In this document: piece after piece, positions 1-11,870 of the stretch
Numbering within the stretch: the first letter of the stretch is position 1
How the letters are laid out: every line of letters starts with the position of its first letter
Source: Megascapheus bottae
Lineage: Eukaryota; Chordata; Mammalia; Rodentia; Geomyidae
Assembly (NCBI GenBank): GCA_024803745.1
Contig: JANJXV010000013.1
Location: 30,422,001-30,486,000, forward strand
DNA length: 64,000 nucleotides
Direction: 5' to 3'
Notes under the pieces: model-generated
Databases searched by the model: none
The model's input: the letters and a program-made list of their open reading frames with translations, nothing else
Told to the model about the DNA's origin: nothing
Translations under genes and position numbers: made by a program

Positions 1-1194
1 GGTCCTTCAAAATAAAAATGGTCAAAGAATTATTGAGACATAGAAATGAAGCAGGAGCTGTCACAAAATATTGACACATGGCAGATGGCAAGCAGCAGCT
101 TCTGTAGAATCTTACAGAGAATTTCACTGTTCTTCAGCCTCAACTATTAATAAGGAACATGATTATGTTCAGTGTTTTCTGGTTGCTATTACATTATTTT
201 GTTGATGTTCTAACATCTTGGGTTAGGAGCCAAGCACATTGTGTCTCTCTGGTAAAATCATAACACTCTGCCCAATTCTTGACATATATCCCAGTTTGTT
301 CTCATTGGTCCCAGGTTCTAATGAGAAATAATAACTTGCTCCATGTTTATTTTGTAGATTAACTCTGGTCTTCTAAATCTGTTTTCACTGTCTTTTTTTC
401 TCTCAAGGTCTGTGGGTCTGCTCTAACATCAATCCAGACTCAAGTGCCATGCTATCTGCCTTCCAAGTATTTCTTCACTGCACTATTTTGGAAAGTCTAG
501 AAGGCTGTATAATATACTCATCCAGCCACATCATTCTTTATTTTATTTTACTTATGTATGTATTATGAAGTGATTATATAAATAAGTTATAATTCCATAT
601 ATCAGTTTAGGCTTATATTGCTTGAATATATGCAGCTTACCACTTCTGAGTTCATTATATAATTGCTACCACAAAAGCTATCCTTTTCAAATTTGGGGGC
701 ACGTCAATGAGAACTTTGTTCTTCTTCCTATTCAAACCTACGTCTCAGAGTCATAGCTTTATATATATCTATTAACCATCCCTGTGTTTTTCATTGCAGG
801 CCAGTATTATATTTTAACAAGAAATCCTTTCCATTCCCTACCTGGTTCTGCAATCAGTCTAAAGTCAAACTTCATGGTTACAATGAAATGTTCCCAACAA
901 TGTGACTCTGGCTTCAAAATCTTTTCCCAGTCTACCTGGTAGTGAGTTCAGTTGAAAAGAATTTTATTTCTCCCTTTTTTTAAAGAAAAGTATCTCCCAA
1001 GCCACTTTATTCACAGGAAGCAAACACTAAGGTCTATATGCTAATTAAACAGCCCTGCCTCAGGATGCTTATGCTTGTCTTTCCTTCCCTCAGATCTGAA
1101 TTCTTATAAATATATAATGTATCTTTCCCTTCCTTCCATGTTTTATTCTCTTATGCTTTCAGAGTCTTTGCTTTAAAATTGCAATCCAAAGTGG
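1..1194. other. Unique AT-rich DNA, no feature seen
   Basis: I see no convincing ORF, SINE, L1 or simple repeat here. Short AT-rich runs occur but no repeated unit is long enough to report. Confidence 0.5.
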
Positions 1195-1442
1195 TTCGTG
1201 GTGATATGTGCCAGTAATCCAAACTAGTTGGCAAGCACAGGTAGGATGAGCCTTTACTGAGATCATCCAAGGGCAAAAGTCTGACTCGACCTTAAACTAA
1301 GCAACAACAACGACAAACACTTAATCATAAAAAAGCTGGTAGCCTGACTCAAGTGTTAGAGTACTTGGATAGCTGTGATAGAGTACTTGGATAGTGGTAA
1401 GAACTGAGCTCCAGTACTGCCCACCCACAAATAATAACCCCT
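1195..1442 (+). mobile_element. Old degraded dimeric SINE (B1-like left arm, ID-like right arm)
   Basis: The left part keeps the 7SL/B1-type pattern (ggtgatatgtgccagtaatcc) and the right part the tRNA-like run ctcaagtgttagagtactt followed by gaactgagctccagtactgcc. The right arm contains a 22-bp-period tandem duplication of tagagtacttggatag (1357-1372 and 1379-1394). It is strongly diverged, so it is an old copy. No clean target-site duplication was found. Confidence 0.6.
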
Positions 1443-1948
1443 AGGTTGTACAAAATGTTTTCCTTCCCTGCTATATATTTTTTATCTTGTGCGTACAATT
1501 CTGATTAACTTTATTTTAAATATATTTTACTTCCTTAATTGATATGATCTCAACCACATTGAAAAATAACACTGAGATATTGGCTGTTATATCAAATATA
1601 TTGTGTCAAGAGGAAATTTTCAGACCGTTTTGAATACTTATTTGATAAATGAAGATTAATATAAAAACAATTACATAAATCTATCAGTATCTACAAGAAC
1701 AGTTGTTGTTCTGTCTTCAGAGACACTTGTGAAATTTCAGCTATCATATTGAGCAGAATAAAATTTCTATCATTTAACACTTTTTGACTTGCAAAAATAA
1801 AATAATATATGGTTCAAATGATACATAAAATGAGATGCTAAATATTGTACAATGATTCAGATAAGTTGTTTTCAAATTTAAGTAAACTGGTAAAAATTAG
1901 TTTTCCCATTTATTACTCAATTGCTTTTTTTTTTACTCCTATAATTAA
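1443..1948. other. Unique AT-rich DNA, no feature seen
   Basis: No coding potential, repeat or RNA gene recognised. Confidence 0.45.
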
Positions 1949-2175
1949 TAATTATAGTCTCTGCTGGGTTCAGAAGGCTCATGAATCTAATCCTAGTTAC
2001 TGAGGCTGAGCGCTGAAGATTGCAGTTTGAACCCACCCTGAGAAGAAAAGTCCATGAGACTCCTATCTCCAATAAAAAGCCAGAAATAGTGTTGTAGATC
2101 AATAGTAAACTATTCACTTTTAGCAAGAGAAGATCAGGGACAGAGCCCAGGCCAAGAGTTCAAGCCTCAGGACCA

Positions 2176-2180
<5 letters not shown>
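1949..2180 (+). mobile_element. Dimeric SINE, B1-like plus ID-like arm
   Basis: The left arm shows aatcctagttactgaggctgag and agtccatgagactcctatctcc. The right arm ends with cagggacagagcccaggcc and gagttcaagcctcaggacc. This matches the other B1-headed dimers of the window (7140, 28529, 46318, 50918, 58883). The middle is decayed. Its 3' end runs directly into the (TA)n tract, which probably grew from the A-rich tail. Confidence 0.75.

Positions 2181-2181
<1 letters not shown>

Positions 2182-2209
<28 letters not shown>
2182..2209. repeat. (TA)n microsatellite
   Basis: Fourteen uninterrupted TA units lie immediately after a SINE 3' end. Confidence 0.95.
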
Positions 2210-2212
<3 letters not shown>

Positions 2213-2430
2213 CCTAAACACAGAAATCTACAAATGAAATGGAAGTCAATGACATTAGCTTCTGTTTCTCATCATTTATGATTCGGTTGTACTTCACTAT
2301 TATACACAATATTAAGTTAAGAAATTAAAATCTTAGTAGTGCAATATTTGATTTGTACCTGTATGCTTTTCTAGCATGATGAAAGATGCTCTGAAAATAA
2401 CTGTTTCATTCTACTTAAGAAATACTAAAA

Positions 2431-2673
2431 TGGCCCGGGAGTTTGGCCTAGTGGCGAAGTGTTTGCCTAGCATGCACAAAGACCCATGTTCAATTCCTTG
2501 GTACCACATACATAGAAAAAAGCTGGAAGAGGAGCTGTGTGGTTCAAGTGGTAAAGAATCTGCACTATCCTTGAGAAGGCACTAGTACAGTGCTCAGGCC
2601 CTGAGTTCTAGCTCAGGACTGGCAAAAAAAAAAAAGAAAAAGAAAAGAAAAAAAAAGAAAAGAAAAAGAAAGC
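2431..2673 (+). mobile_element. ID-headed dimeric SINE (IDL-Geo type)
   Basis: The tRNA-like head reads gggagtttggcctagtgg (A-box region) and gttcaattcc (decayed B box). It is followed by the linker accacatacatagaaaaa, the shared right arm and an A/AAAAG-rich tail. The target-site duplication aatactaaaa lies at 2421-2430 and 2674-2683. The B box is mutated relative to the copy at 57682, so this insertion is older and unlikely to be transcribed. Confidence 0.88.
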
Positions 2674-2874
2674 AATACTAAAACAGGAAAAATTAGTGTC
2701 ATCCACTATAGATTTTCAAATACCAAGACTAGTGCTTATGTTTTTCTTTATAATTCACTTTTATAAAATTGCTTATAGATGAAGTGTGAACAAAAAACTT
2801 ATTCATCTCTTTAAAAGGAATAAATAACAAAAGCAAAGTGGAAAGAAAGGAACAAAAAGAAATAGTAAATTTTA

Positions 2875-3008
2875 GGGTATAAAATAGACCTGTGCAGATT
2901 CAGAAACACTGAAATTATTTCCTGCATTCTCTCAGACCACAAGGGCATCAAATTGGAACTGAACACCATTCTCTACCAATGAAAACCCTGCAACTCATGG
3001 AGATCTGT
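2875..3008 (+). mobile_element. L1 ORF2 endonuclease-region scrap
   Basis: About 130 bp match, in the plus direction, the endonuclease part of ORF2 also present at 63360-63490 (plus) and near 17625-17760 (minus). The shared text includes tctcagaccacaagggcatc. Both ends are cut inside ORF2, so it is an internal fragment and not a normal 5'-truncated insertion with a tail. Confidence 0.8.
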
Positions 3009-3601
3009 ATATTTTTTAGTGTTTGTTTTCCATCTAATTTTTTACAATAAGATGTGTTATCTCTAGTACATTTTATGAGGGAGAGAAAACCACTTTCAAA
3101 TAAAATCAGAAATAAATGAGAAAAAGAAAGACTTCTTCTCATGGGAGTGTATGAAGTGCAGACCAGAGAAAATGTGTACTCACATTTAGGACAAAGTTCT
3201 AAATGGGCTGTTGAATTAGTAATGAGATAGAAAGGACTTCAGCTGGAATGGGAAGAGCAATGTACTGATTTCACAAGTGTTCAGTCAAGTATAATTATTT
3301 TATTTTCTTTTAGCTTCTTTGTGAAATAAGTTTTCTATGTCTACTGTTTACCTGAATAAACTAAAGGTAATGAAGTTATCCAAATGAATGTGTTTCATTC
3401 ATAGTGAGTGAGTCAAACCCTGTCACAAAATGATTGGAGGCTTAAAATTATTTTTAAAATCATGATTTTAACAGCTTAGAACTCAGGTGAAATGGAGGTA
3501 AATATAAAATACAGGTCTGCTTGCTTCCAAACTTCTGCTGTCAACTACATAATATCTTAATTCCTTGGGGACAAGAAAGGGCATTAACAATAGTGGGAAT
3601 G

Positions 3602-3625
3602 ATATATATATATATATATATATAT
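3602..3625. repeat. (TA)n microsatellite
   Basis: A run of about 12 AT/TA units. Confidence 0.9.
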
Positions 3626-3728
3626 CACTATACACATATTCTTTGCTCTATCCAGAAGAATTTGAAGTTATCAGTTTGACATTGAGGTGAAGTAACCAGA
3701 GGAACCAGACTCAGAGGAATCAAACTCA

Positions 3729-3860
3729 AAGGAAAGAACATCACTATGTCTAAGAGAAAAGAAAGGAGGGAAGAATGGGAAAAGTGAGAGAAAGAAGCAA
3801 GGGAGGGAAGGAGCAGAAGGAAACAAAGAAAGAAGAAAAAAAAGAAGCGGGAAGAAAAAT
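3729..3860. repeat. Purine-rich low-complexity patch
   Basis: The plus strand is almost entirely A and G (gaaagaa, gggaggg type words) with scattered pyrimidines. It is not a clean tandem repeat. Confidence 0.7.
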
Positions 3861-3961
3861 ATGAACATCTGTGCTATTTATCCCCTCTTAAATTGATGTC
3901 TCCTTATGCTTTCAAGCATAATTGATATTTAAAATTTTTTGCAAGTCTTCCAAATTGAAGA

Positions 3962-4105
3962 AAGAACATCTAGCCACTAAGAAAGAAAAATGGCATTTGT
4001 TACCTTACTCATGTAACTGTAACCCCTCTGTGCATCATCCTTACAACAAAATAAGATTACATAAAACTGTAAAGAAAGAAGTAATCACAGAAAACATACA
4101 GATGT
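3962..4105 (+). mobile_element. Old L1 3'-end fragment (L1-C type)
   Basis: The words tgtaactgtaacccctctgtg and catcatccttacaa followed by an A-rich end match the 3' terminal text of the L1-C copies at 34769 and 36205. Only the last part of the 3'UTR remains. Confidence 0.55.
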
Positions 4106-5464
4106 TTGAAAATTATTTTTAAAACCTTATGAATTTAGAAAGCATCCATGAAAGGTCTGGATGACTGCTTATCTTAGTATGGTTAAACATATGTGAGAAA
4201 TTTGTCTTGTTAGTTTCCTAATTTTGTTTGGTCCTAATACTACATTAGAGATGACCCATGGAGATTTTCCTTCAGAATAATGAAGACTTAAAAATAATTT
4301 TGAAGGATGAAGGTGTGAATGAATAATTCATGAACATCTTTAAAACTTTAATCAGAAACTTCCTTTGATCTCTTGGCAGCAGATATGTTAAGAGAAACTT
4401 GGTCAATAACTAAAGCTCCTGAGTGATGCTAGTTATTTTGTAGATTTTCTGTGATGAGATCTAAGAATGGTGGTTACCTTGGTAACTGGAAATTAGAACA
4501 GTAGTAAAAGATGAAATTCCCCTATGCATACAAACCGGAGAAAGCTTTGACTTGACTAGGAGTGACTGATTACATACAAGAGACATAATGAGAAAGGAAG
4601 ACTGAACGAGCACATTTTGACTGTAGTGGTACTTTGATTTGTACACTCTCAGAAAATATTTACGTTTCCTCAAATAAGATGTGAAAAATAAATATTGATG
4701 TAGATTTTATGGTAGAATGTACGTATCACAGCCATTGTGCCCAACAAACATGTTAGGAACATCATCTAATCATCATCATCATCATCTTCATCATGATTGT
4801 CATTATCATCATCATTGTCATCTGTTTCTACAATGTCCAGATAACTCTGATTTACACACCTAGTAATAGCAAATAAGGCCTTTCAGATTCCAGGCAGAAT
4901 GAACACAGAGTCATTGCTCATAAACAGAGTACTTTTGTTATTTTTGCATTACAAGTGTAAGAACTGATATCTATCAAGATTTCTTTCTCCAGTACTGTCA
5001 TGTTTGTGGTGACAACTTCTTTCCTAATAATTCAATAGAAATGGTCTGTGAGCTTTCCTAGATAGGGCAAAGAAGAAACAACACTTTCTTGAAGTAGCTG
5101 TAAAAGAGATCTGACCTTCTATATCTATCTATCTATGAGCCACTGTAGTTTATCCTTATTCCAACATACATAAATCCAGTCTTTTACATCCCACCAATGG
5201 CTTAGTCACAGTCACGCCAGATAAGCTTCAGGAATAGCCCCTCAGTCTCTCCTTTACAATTTATTTGACATTATTTTGTCTACCATTTGTTTCTTTCACT
5301 TTGCATAATGCATATTACAAGTACGCACATACTCACAAATAGTATTTGTTGTTTCCAACTTGTAATATAACCTGAGTGCTAGGCTTTGGTATAACTGTGA
5401 GGTCATTTGAGACTTCCACAACACTTAAAAGGAATGTAACAAAGTTTAGATTCAAGGCAGCAGC
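4106..5464. other. Unique AT-rich DNA
   Basis: No gene seen. It contains the (ATC)n-like tract at 4761-4822 and a very short (TATC)n at about 5129-5145. Confidence 0.45.
4761..4822. repeat. (ATC)n imperfect microsatellite
   Basis: Repeated atc/tca units with interruptions (ttc, att) over about 60 bp. Confidence 0.85.
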
Positions 5465-5650
5465 TTTAATTTGAATTGTATTGTAAAGGTGATATACAGA
5501 GGGTTTACAGTCATTTAAGTAAAGTAATGAGTACATTTCCTTCCAGCTAGTGTCACCCCTCATTTTCTCCCCCTTCATCCTCCACTGCCGCCCCTCCCCC
5601 CCACACACGCCAAGTTGTAAAGCTCATTTCTAACACGGTGTCTGACCACA
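5465..5650 (-). mobile_element. Old L1 3'-end fragment (L1-C type)
   Basis: It aligns by eye with the 3'UTR of the L1-C copy at 41515: agggtttacagt, agtaatgagtacatttcctt, a C-rich stretch with cctccactgcc, then caagttgtaaagctcatttc. Orientation is minus, since the A-rich 3' end would be on the left. Confidence 0.65.
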
Positions 5651-7104
5651 GGGAGTAAACCAAAGTGGGAGGGAGGGCAGAAAGAAAGAAAAAGAAATAA
5701 CTTCAAACAGTCAATTGTAAAAAAGTTCTTCAGAAAGAAGAGTTCGTTTCTATAAGTATTAATTTATATGACCATATGCACACAGCTATAGAGCCATTGG
5801 GATCCTCTGTTAAGAATATCTTAAACACAAACTAGCTATAACAAATAAGTCCTGCTTTCTTTCTGGCTTCCCAATTCTTAGAAATCTCTTTTAATGTATT
5901 ATTTTTTTAATCATGAGTTTATGTTTGTTTTCATAATTAGATTTGAGTTCAAATGAATTTTGATAGTTTCCAAAACCAAAGTTCTCTGTTACATATAAAG
6001 CTTTGTTGTATTTGAGAAAACAGCATACTTTGCTCAAGGATTTTTCCCGTGGTATGGACAGAAAAACTAATTTCCTGAGCATTGGTGTGAGAGGAAGAAA
6101 TGATTTATGAATAGTAAACCAACCACAGATAATGAGAACAAAGCCTCAATCATTGCATATTTGGGCTTCATGGAGTGACTGTGGTCAGGCATGATTAATT
6201 GTATCCCTTAGTTAATATAACGGATCTTAGGAGTCCAAAATAAATTAACTTAATATCAATATAGTCTACCATAGGGCATTTTGGTTGATTTTTCTCTAAC
6301 ATCCAGGACCTAAACCTGAATTTCACAAGTAACTCTACAGATGTGAAAATGTATCCACTAGGGTCCTCATAGAGCAACAATGATAGTAAGACTTCAGACT
6401 TCAGAGACAAAAAAATGTAGCTACACAATTTTTCTATTTAGTAGTGAGAATTTTATAAACTTATTCAAATTGTGAAGCTTCAAATTTTTAATGGATAAAA
6501 ATGGAAGTTGATAATTTACACCTACTAGGGTTTTAGAAGAATTAAATGTTACAAGCTCATGAGTGTTTCCCATGAAATGAAAAGCTCTATCTTGATGTTT
6601 AATTTTGTTGTCCTTTTGTTCACACAATCTAATATTATATTATATATTCCAAATATGACCACACAATAAGAAATAATTTTAATTATAATGTATTATAATT
6701 TGCTCTTTAATACAAACACACATTTTGAATAGAATGTTTTAAAATTTTCATTCAATGTTAATATCAAAAGCAATATTAACATGTGCGTAACAGAATAATT
6801 ACAATTAAAATGTGCATACTGCATGTTACTATATTTGTTCCTTATCAGTGCTATAGAGTTAAAAACATAATACATATTCTTTGAGACGGAAGAACTTGCA
6901 AAGAAAATTAGACTAGGAATTTAGATAAATGAAGTTTATCACATTTTGTGTTTTGAAAATATTTACAATTTCCACTAATTAAAATATGAGGCTATTATTT
7001 ATGACCAAAGGAATCTCAAACCATCAAATTTTGGAATTTTGTGGTATTTGGAGTTTCCTCTTAGAATACAGATAATACAAGATCTATATAATCAGCATAT
7101 TTCT

Positions 7105-7110
<6 letters not shown>
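5651..7110. other. Unique AT-rich DNA, no feature seen
   Basis: No coding region, SINE or L1 text that I can support. Confidence 0.45.

Positions 7111-7135
<25 letters not shown>
7111..7135. repeat. (GT)n microsatellite
   Basis: Twelve consecutive GT units. Confidence 0.95.
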
Positions 7136-7139
7136 CCTA

Positions 7140-7372
7140 TGTGCATGCTAGTACAAACTAGGGTTTGCACACATGTGGCCTCAGTATTGTCTCTAAACAT
7201 TTTTTCTCAAGGTTTACTTTCAACCACTTAAGCTACAGTTCCACTTCTGGTGTTTTGCTGATTAACTGGAGAAATGTGGCTCACAGACTTTCCTACGTAG
7301 GCTTTTTTGAACTGCAATCTACAGATCTCAGCCTCCTGATGAACTAAGATTATAGGCACAAGCGACCCAAAT
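7140..7372 (-). mobile_element. Dimeric SINE, B1-like plus ID-like arm
   Basis: Read on the minus strand it shows the B1-like end (plus strand cagatctcagcctcctgatg, aagattataggcacaagc), the middle block attaactggagaaatgtggctc, and the right-arm block (plus strand ccacttaagctacagttcca). The right-arm end near 7140-7200 is decayed. Confidence 0.75.
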
Positions 7373-9299
7373 AATATGTTTCTTTTTTAAATAACATTTC
7401 ACATCTTACTTTAATATGTATTTTTCGCTTCTGCATTTTATTTGATCTTTGAACTATTGCCAATGAGAAAAACAAAGCAGAGAAAATTATTTCTAACATG
7501 ATGAGAATAAGCAAAACTAACATAAAACTAAGCTAAGATTGGACAAAAAATCAAGCTAAATCCTATCTGATTCCATGCCTAGAAACAATGTAATACCTGC
7601 AGGATATTATATATTTCTGAATATGCGTTAAGTTTGACCCCACAATTCACTTTAAAAAAAAAACATCCAAAGTCATGCCCGGGCACATGAGAAGATTCAC
7701 TCACACACTCACATGATGCTCTATCTTTTGTCGTCTGCTGTGTCTGATTATATCTACACTTCCTTTCCAAGCTCATTATGCTGCCCCCACCCAACTTGTA
7801 TCTTAGAAGACTCAAAGAACTACTCCCTTGGCTATGCTCTTCAGCTTCTGCCTCCGGTCTAGTGGATAAACCTGACATTTTGAAAGCATCCTTTCAGTTC
7901 AAATTACTTGAAATGAGAAGTTCAAGGCTAGCGTTAATGGACACAAGGTACACCTTTCTCTCAAAGTTAGTGGAAGTGAGAGTGTATGTTTCTTTCTCTT
8001 CTAACCATAAATGATTAATGATCTTCTGAACACAAAAGAGAAAGAAGATATGTTAGCAAATGTAACTCACTGTAACAACAATTGAAATAGCAGCAAGCAC
8101 CTCCAGAGAGCTAGTAAAAAACATGTTAGAACAGCTGCTGCTGCTTTTTTGGGAGAGCTATTTGGAGTCTGGCTAATTTTTAAAACTATTCTTGCCACAG
8201 GCAATCATCTGTAGGGCATCAATAACCGTAGATCATACTAACACAGCAACACAGGGCCCGGCTATTCTTTCCGAAGTTTTATAATAGAATATAAGTATTC
8301 ACAAAATGGTTATGTTTCTACAAAACTGTAAAAAAAATAAATCACGGTTAAGTAGAGGACTTTTATTCACAAACCTAATCAGTGTCAATATTCACCTGCA
8401 TATAATTACAGAGATGTACATAAATCCCAATTTAAAAAAATATATTCAGGAGTAATTAAAGGCCCATTTTTTTTTTCCTGATTAAGTTCCTGGTATGTAG
8501 TTGGTTTTTACGTTTCTGAATTCAAGACCTATATTTCAGAAAAGATAAATTCTTCAGAAAGACAATAGAGAATTCAATTAACTTTTATAAAATTTTCTTT
8601 TTTTTCTAATTTCAGTACAGTTGAAGTTTCAACCATATAAGAATAAAATTGCATAAGGTCAAAATGTAAAATGCTAACAATTGTATATGATTCATTCAAG
8701 TGTATGAAATAGAGAAAAAAAATCTACTCAATGGGTCTGCCCTTTGCTCAAATACCAAGTGTGTACCTTCCAAAATGTATTTCCAGATCTATACAGAATA
8801 ATTGTACCTACTTTGATGAATTGAATGCAACTTTATCATATAAAAGCAATTAGAGAAGTGGCCAGTAGATGGTATAGACCCTATATTTTAGCTATCATCA
8901 TTTTGTATTTCAGGTAATTTCTTCATGTATGCATCTGTAAACTTCAATTTATATTTTTTCTTTTTCTAGGAAAATTTTCTTAGAACACGTCTGTTATCAA
9001 AACGAAAATAATGAGCCTTTGGGCTTTTCACTATTATATTAGTAATCTCTGTTTATGTATCATTTTTGCTTCTTTCAGATGAAAGATTGTTTTGAATACA
9101 GGACTCAGGCTTTCATGTTTCTTGTTTATCTGTGAAGGATGTATAATAAATGAACTAAAAGCTAAAGAGATTGTGTCTTCAAATAGCCTGAACGGATGTT
9201 CAAGAAATACTCTTCTTCCTTTCTGATCATAAATGCTTTCTTTTGAGAACTAGTTTTCTTTATATGTGGGAATGTTCTGAGTGCATGTGTTATAAGCTT
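7373..9299. other. Unique AT-rich DNA
   Basis: Overlapping open frames of 78-99 codons occur around 7579-8014 on both strands, but they lack any recognisable domain and are antisense to one another. I do not call a gene. Confidence 0.45.
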
Positions 9300-9560
9300 T
9301 ATAAATACATATAAAATATCGATGTAACAGTGGGATGTTTGTGGGGATGAGGTAGAGAGAGGAGAGGGCAAGACATTTAAGTACATTGAGTTGTGTCTGA
9401 AGATGATATAAACTACTGAATGTTGCTAAGCAACAGTAGTTGTAGAGATGAAGGAAGTGGGTTCATCTGAAGAAAGTATAAGACATATAGATGAAGTACC
9501 ATTGTGAAACTCTTGTGTACAATCAATACACACTTTAAAATGAGAAGAAAATAACACAGG
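9300..9560 (+). mobile_element. Possible old rodent L1 3' tail
   Basis: The sequence ends with ccattgtgaaactcttgtgtac, aatcaatacacact and then A-rich DNA. This resembles the 3' terminal style of old rodent L1 elements, and a related end lies at 9640-9812. The assignment is from general appearance only. Confidence 0.35.
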
Positions 9561-9639
9561 TTCTGTTGAAGTGTGGTATCATCAGAGTGGGGTGTCTGAT
9601 AAAGATGGTAAATGAAGATGAAAATGCTCAAAGTATATT

Positions 9640-9812
9640 ATATTCATGTGGGAAAAGTAGAACAATAAAAACTACTGAAATTGTTTTGATAAAGGGAAAG
9701 AGAAAATATGGGAAATGGTGATGGTAATTTTATTAGAGTACATACTATGATTGAATGGAAATGTCACAATGAAACCCCTTGAATAATAAACATACTATAA
9801 ATCAAAAGTGTT
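9640..9812 (+). mobile_element. Possible old rodent L1 3' tail, second copy
   Basis: It shares the layout of the copy at 9300-9560: gatggtaattttattagagtac, cacaatgaaaccccttgaat, aataaacatact. It may be a second insertion or a split part of the same one. Confidence 0.35.
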
Positions 9813-11063
9813 AAAATATGCCACTAAACAAAAATAAAAATAATAAAGCAAATTCTCTTGGGAGAACATTCTTAATTTGCTCAGTTTTAGAGTTTTGATT
9901 AAATGTCTTTGCAATGTCCAAGTAAACAGTGTATTGATGTAACATTATACTGTTCGTTGAGCAGACAGAGTACCATGGTTTGTTGTAGTTCTTGGTGACA
10001 AGTTTGAAGAATTCATTCATATTGAACTATCAAAATGGAGTCTTTATTCCTACAGGCACAATTGCAGCTGTTTGTGTTTTAATTAGTAACCTCTTTTTAG
10101 GACATATTGAGTCTATATAGCTCAAGATCACAGTTCGTTTTTCAAAATCACACTGAAAAAATTAGTTGGAGATTTTACATGTGTATTAGGAAATGGAACA
10201 AATGATTTCATAAGTATACTAATATTGATGAATGTATATTATTTATTTCTCTAAGTTCAACACAGTAATATTTATTTAAAATTTAATGAAAAGATCTATA
10301 AAAATTATATGAATAGGTAGTTGCTGAAATTAATTAGTTACATTAATTTAGATGTGTCTGAAACTCTGTTGGCATGTATTTCTTTAATTTGGTTTGTTTC
10401 CAAAGGCAACAGTGGTTGGAAAGAAATATTAAACCTGTATCTCTGATGATAATCACAAAATTTAATCCTAAGTACAGAACTAGGCATTTTTAAAGGATTG
10501 TAAAATAAATTTCCTAGTACCTCAATATTTGACCCTAGTAAAAAACATTTCAATTATATTAGTAACAAATCATCTTTGCTTTAGTACTAAGCATTGTCAT
10601 GCCCATAAAGTGAAATGAATTCTCAGAGAACATAGGCCTTTTTCTCTCGTAGTTTCTAAGAAACACTGCTTTTTGAATAGCTTCAAGCCGTTTATAACAT
10701 CTCCTTTAATAAAAGGACAGCTAAATTTGCTTTTCATCATTCAGAAATCTCAGCCTACATTCAGATCAGGGAATTGTTTTCCTGGAGAATCAATAGATCT
10801 GTATTTATTTCATGGGCTTATGCTTGCCTGATGTTCTATATTTCATCAAAATAGGCTAAAATAGCTTTCATGATTCTGAATTAATATTTTGGTTTCAACT
10901 CGAAGTGAGATACAATCATTCTCCTGGTTAAAAAAAATGTGTACCATTTAAACAGTTTAGTGGTTAAGCACATTTTAGTAATTACAAATATTCTTAAAAG
11001 ATATTTTGCAAAAAAAGATATTTGTAGCAAATATGTATCGTCAAGAATGGAGTTGAAATTATC
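9813..11063. other. Unique AT-rich DNA, no feature seen
   Basis: Nothing recognisable on either strand. Confidence 0.45.
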
Positions 11064-11071
11064 CTGATGCA

Positions 11072-11282
11072 TTTTTTTCTTTCTTTTTTTTGGGGGGGGG
11101 CAGTCCTGGTCCTTGAATTCAGGGCCTGGGCACTGTCCTTGCGCTTTCTCAAAGCTAGAGCTCTACCACCTGAGCCACAGCAACATTCTGGCTTTTTTCT
11201 ATGTATGTGGTATGGAAGAATCGAACCCAAGTGTTCTTGCACACTAGGCAAGCAATCAATCAGTAGGCTAAACTCCTAGCCA
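11072..11282 (-). mobile_element. ID-headed dimeric SINE (IDL-Geo type)
   Basis: On the plus strand one reads the poly-T tail (11072-11090), the right arm (ggcagtcctgg, cagggcctgggcactgtcct, ctaccacctgagcc), the linker ttctatgtatgtggta, and the tRNA-like head in reverse. The flanks ctgatgca (11064-11071 and 11283-11290) are its target-site duplication. It lies exactly beside the left target-site copy of L1-A, so it used the same target word after L1-A had inserted. Confidence 0.88.
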
Positions 11283-11283
11283 C

Positions 11284-11298
11284 TGATGCAATTCTTTT
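11284..11298. repeat. Left target-site duplication of L1-A
   Basis: The 15-bp word tgatgcaattctttt is repeated at 27973-27987, immediately beyond the 5' end of L1-A. Five further T residues follow it, as expected for the A tail of a minus-strand insertion. The two copies are about 16.7 kb apart because of later nested insertions. Confidence 0.75.
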
Positions 11299-11870
11299 TT
11301 TTTCATATAAGCACCTAATCTTTTTCCAAGGAATATTTATTGAACGCTCATGCTCAGTCTTATGTGTTTCAAGGCAATATTTTCTTGAGTGAGCCCTCTA
11401 TGTTTTATCAGTGAGGAAACAAAGATACTGACAAGATGAAGTAAATTGTTCAAGTCCAACAGCAGAAAAGCAAGTCATAGAACTAGGATTTCAAACTAGG
11501 TAGCCAAACTATGTCTGGTTCTCCACCTCAAAATAATCAAAACGGCTATTTCTGAGTTGTGTTGGGAAGGAGAGGAGTTTTAATTTGTTCTTTATTGTAT
11601 TGTTTTTCTTAGTCATCATTTCTGCTTCTTCTACAGTAAACTATGTAGACTTGAGTATAATTGTAAATTTTTTTAATTTAAAACCATCTTGAGTTTTAGC
11701 TTATTTTCCTACTAGTTTCTTACTTTCCATATTATACAATCCATTGTAATTACTAACTTGTATACACTTAAACTTAGTTGTCATGACCAGAAAAATTTTC
11801 AGCACACTATTTTTCTACATCTTACCATAGACTATTAGAATTATCCTTTTTAATACTACTTAATTTTTTT
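11299..11870 (-). mobile_element. Candidate 3' transduction carried by L1-A
   Basis: This approximately 570-bp segment lies between the L1-A 3'UTR end and the L1-A target-site duplication. It contains an ancient MIR-like repeat, so it is not L1 sequence. In L1 sense (minus) it starts after an internal A run (T8 near 11862-11870 on plus) that follows an L1 AATAAA. It ends about 32 nt after another AATAAA (plus-strand tttatt at 11336-11341), followed by an A run and the target-site copy. That order (L1, A run, flank, poly(A) signal, A run, TSD) is the signature of 3' transduction. The alternative is a chance match of the flanking words. Confidence 0.6.
11395..11530 (-). mobile_element. MIR-like ancient SINE
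   Basis: The plus strand keeps the reverse of the MIR core: tcagtgaggaaacaaagata, aagtaaattgttcaagtcc, then aactaggatttcaaactagg. This matches the mammal-wide core pattern (gaggaaactgaggc, ggttaagt.acttgcccaagg, aggattcgaaccc). It is heavily diverged, as expected for an element older than rodents. Confidence 0.65.

Larger units (their letters stand above)
3009..3961. other. Unique DNA with simple-sequence patches
   Basis: No gene or interspersed repeat recognised apart from the (TA)n tract at 3602-3625 and the purine-rich patch at about 3729-3860, listed separately. Confidence 0.45.

Noticed and set aside
7579..8014. Overlapping 99- and 78-codon frames
   Set aside because: Opposite strands over the same bases, no domain or homologous copy recognised.
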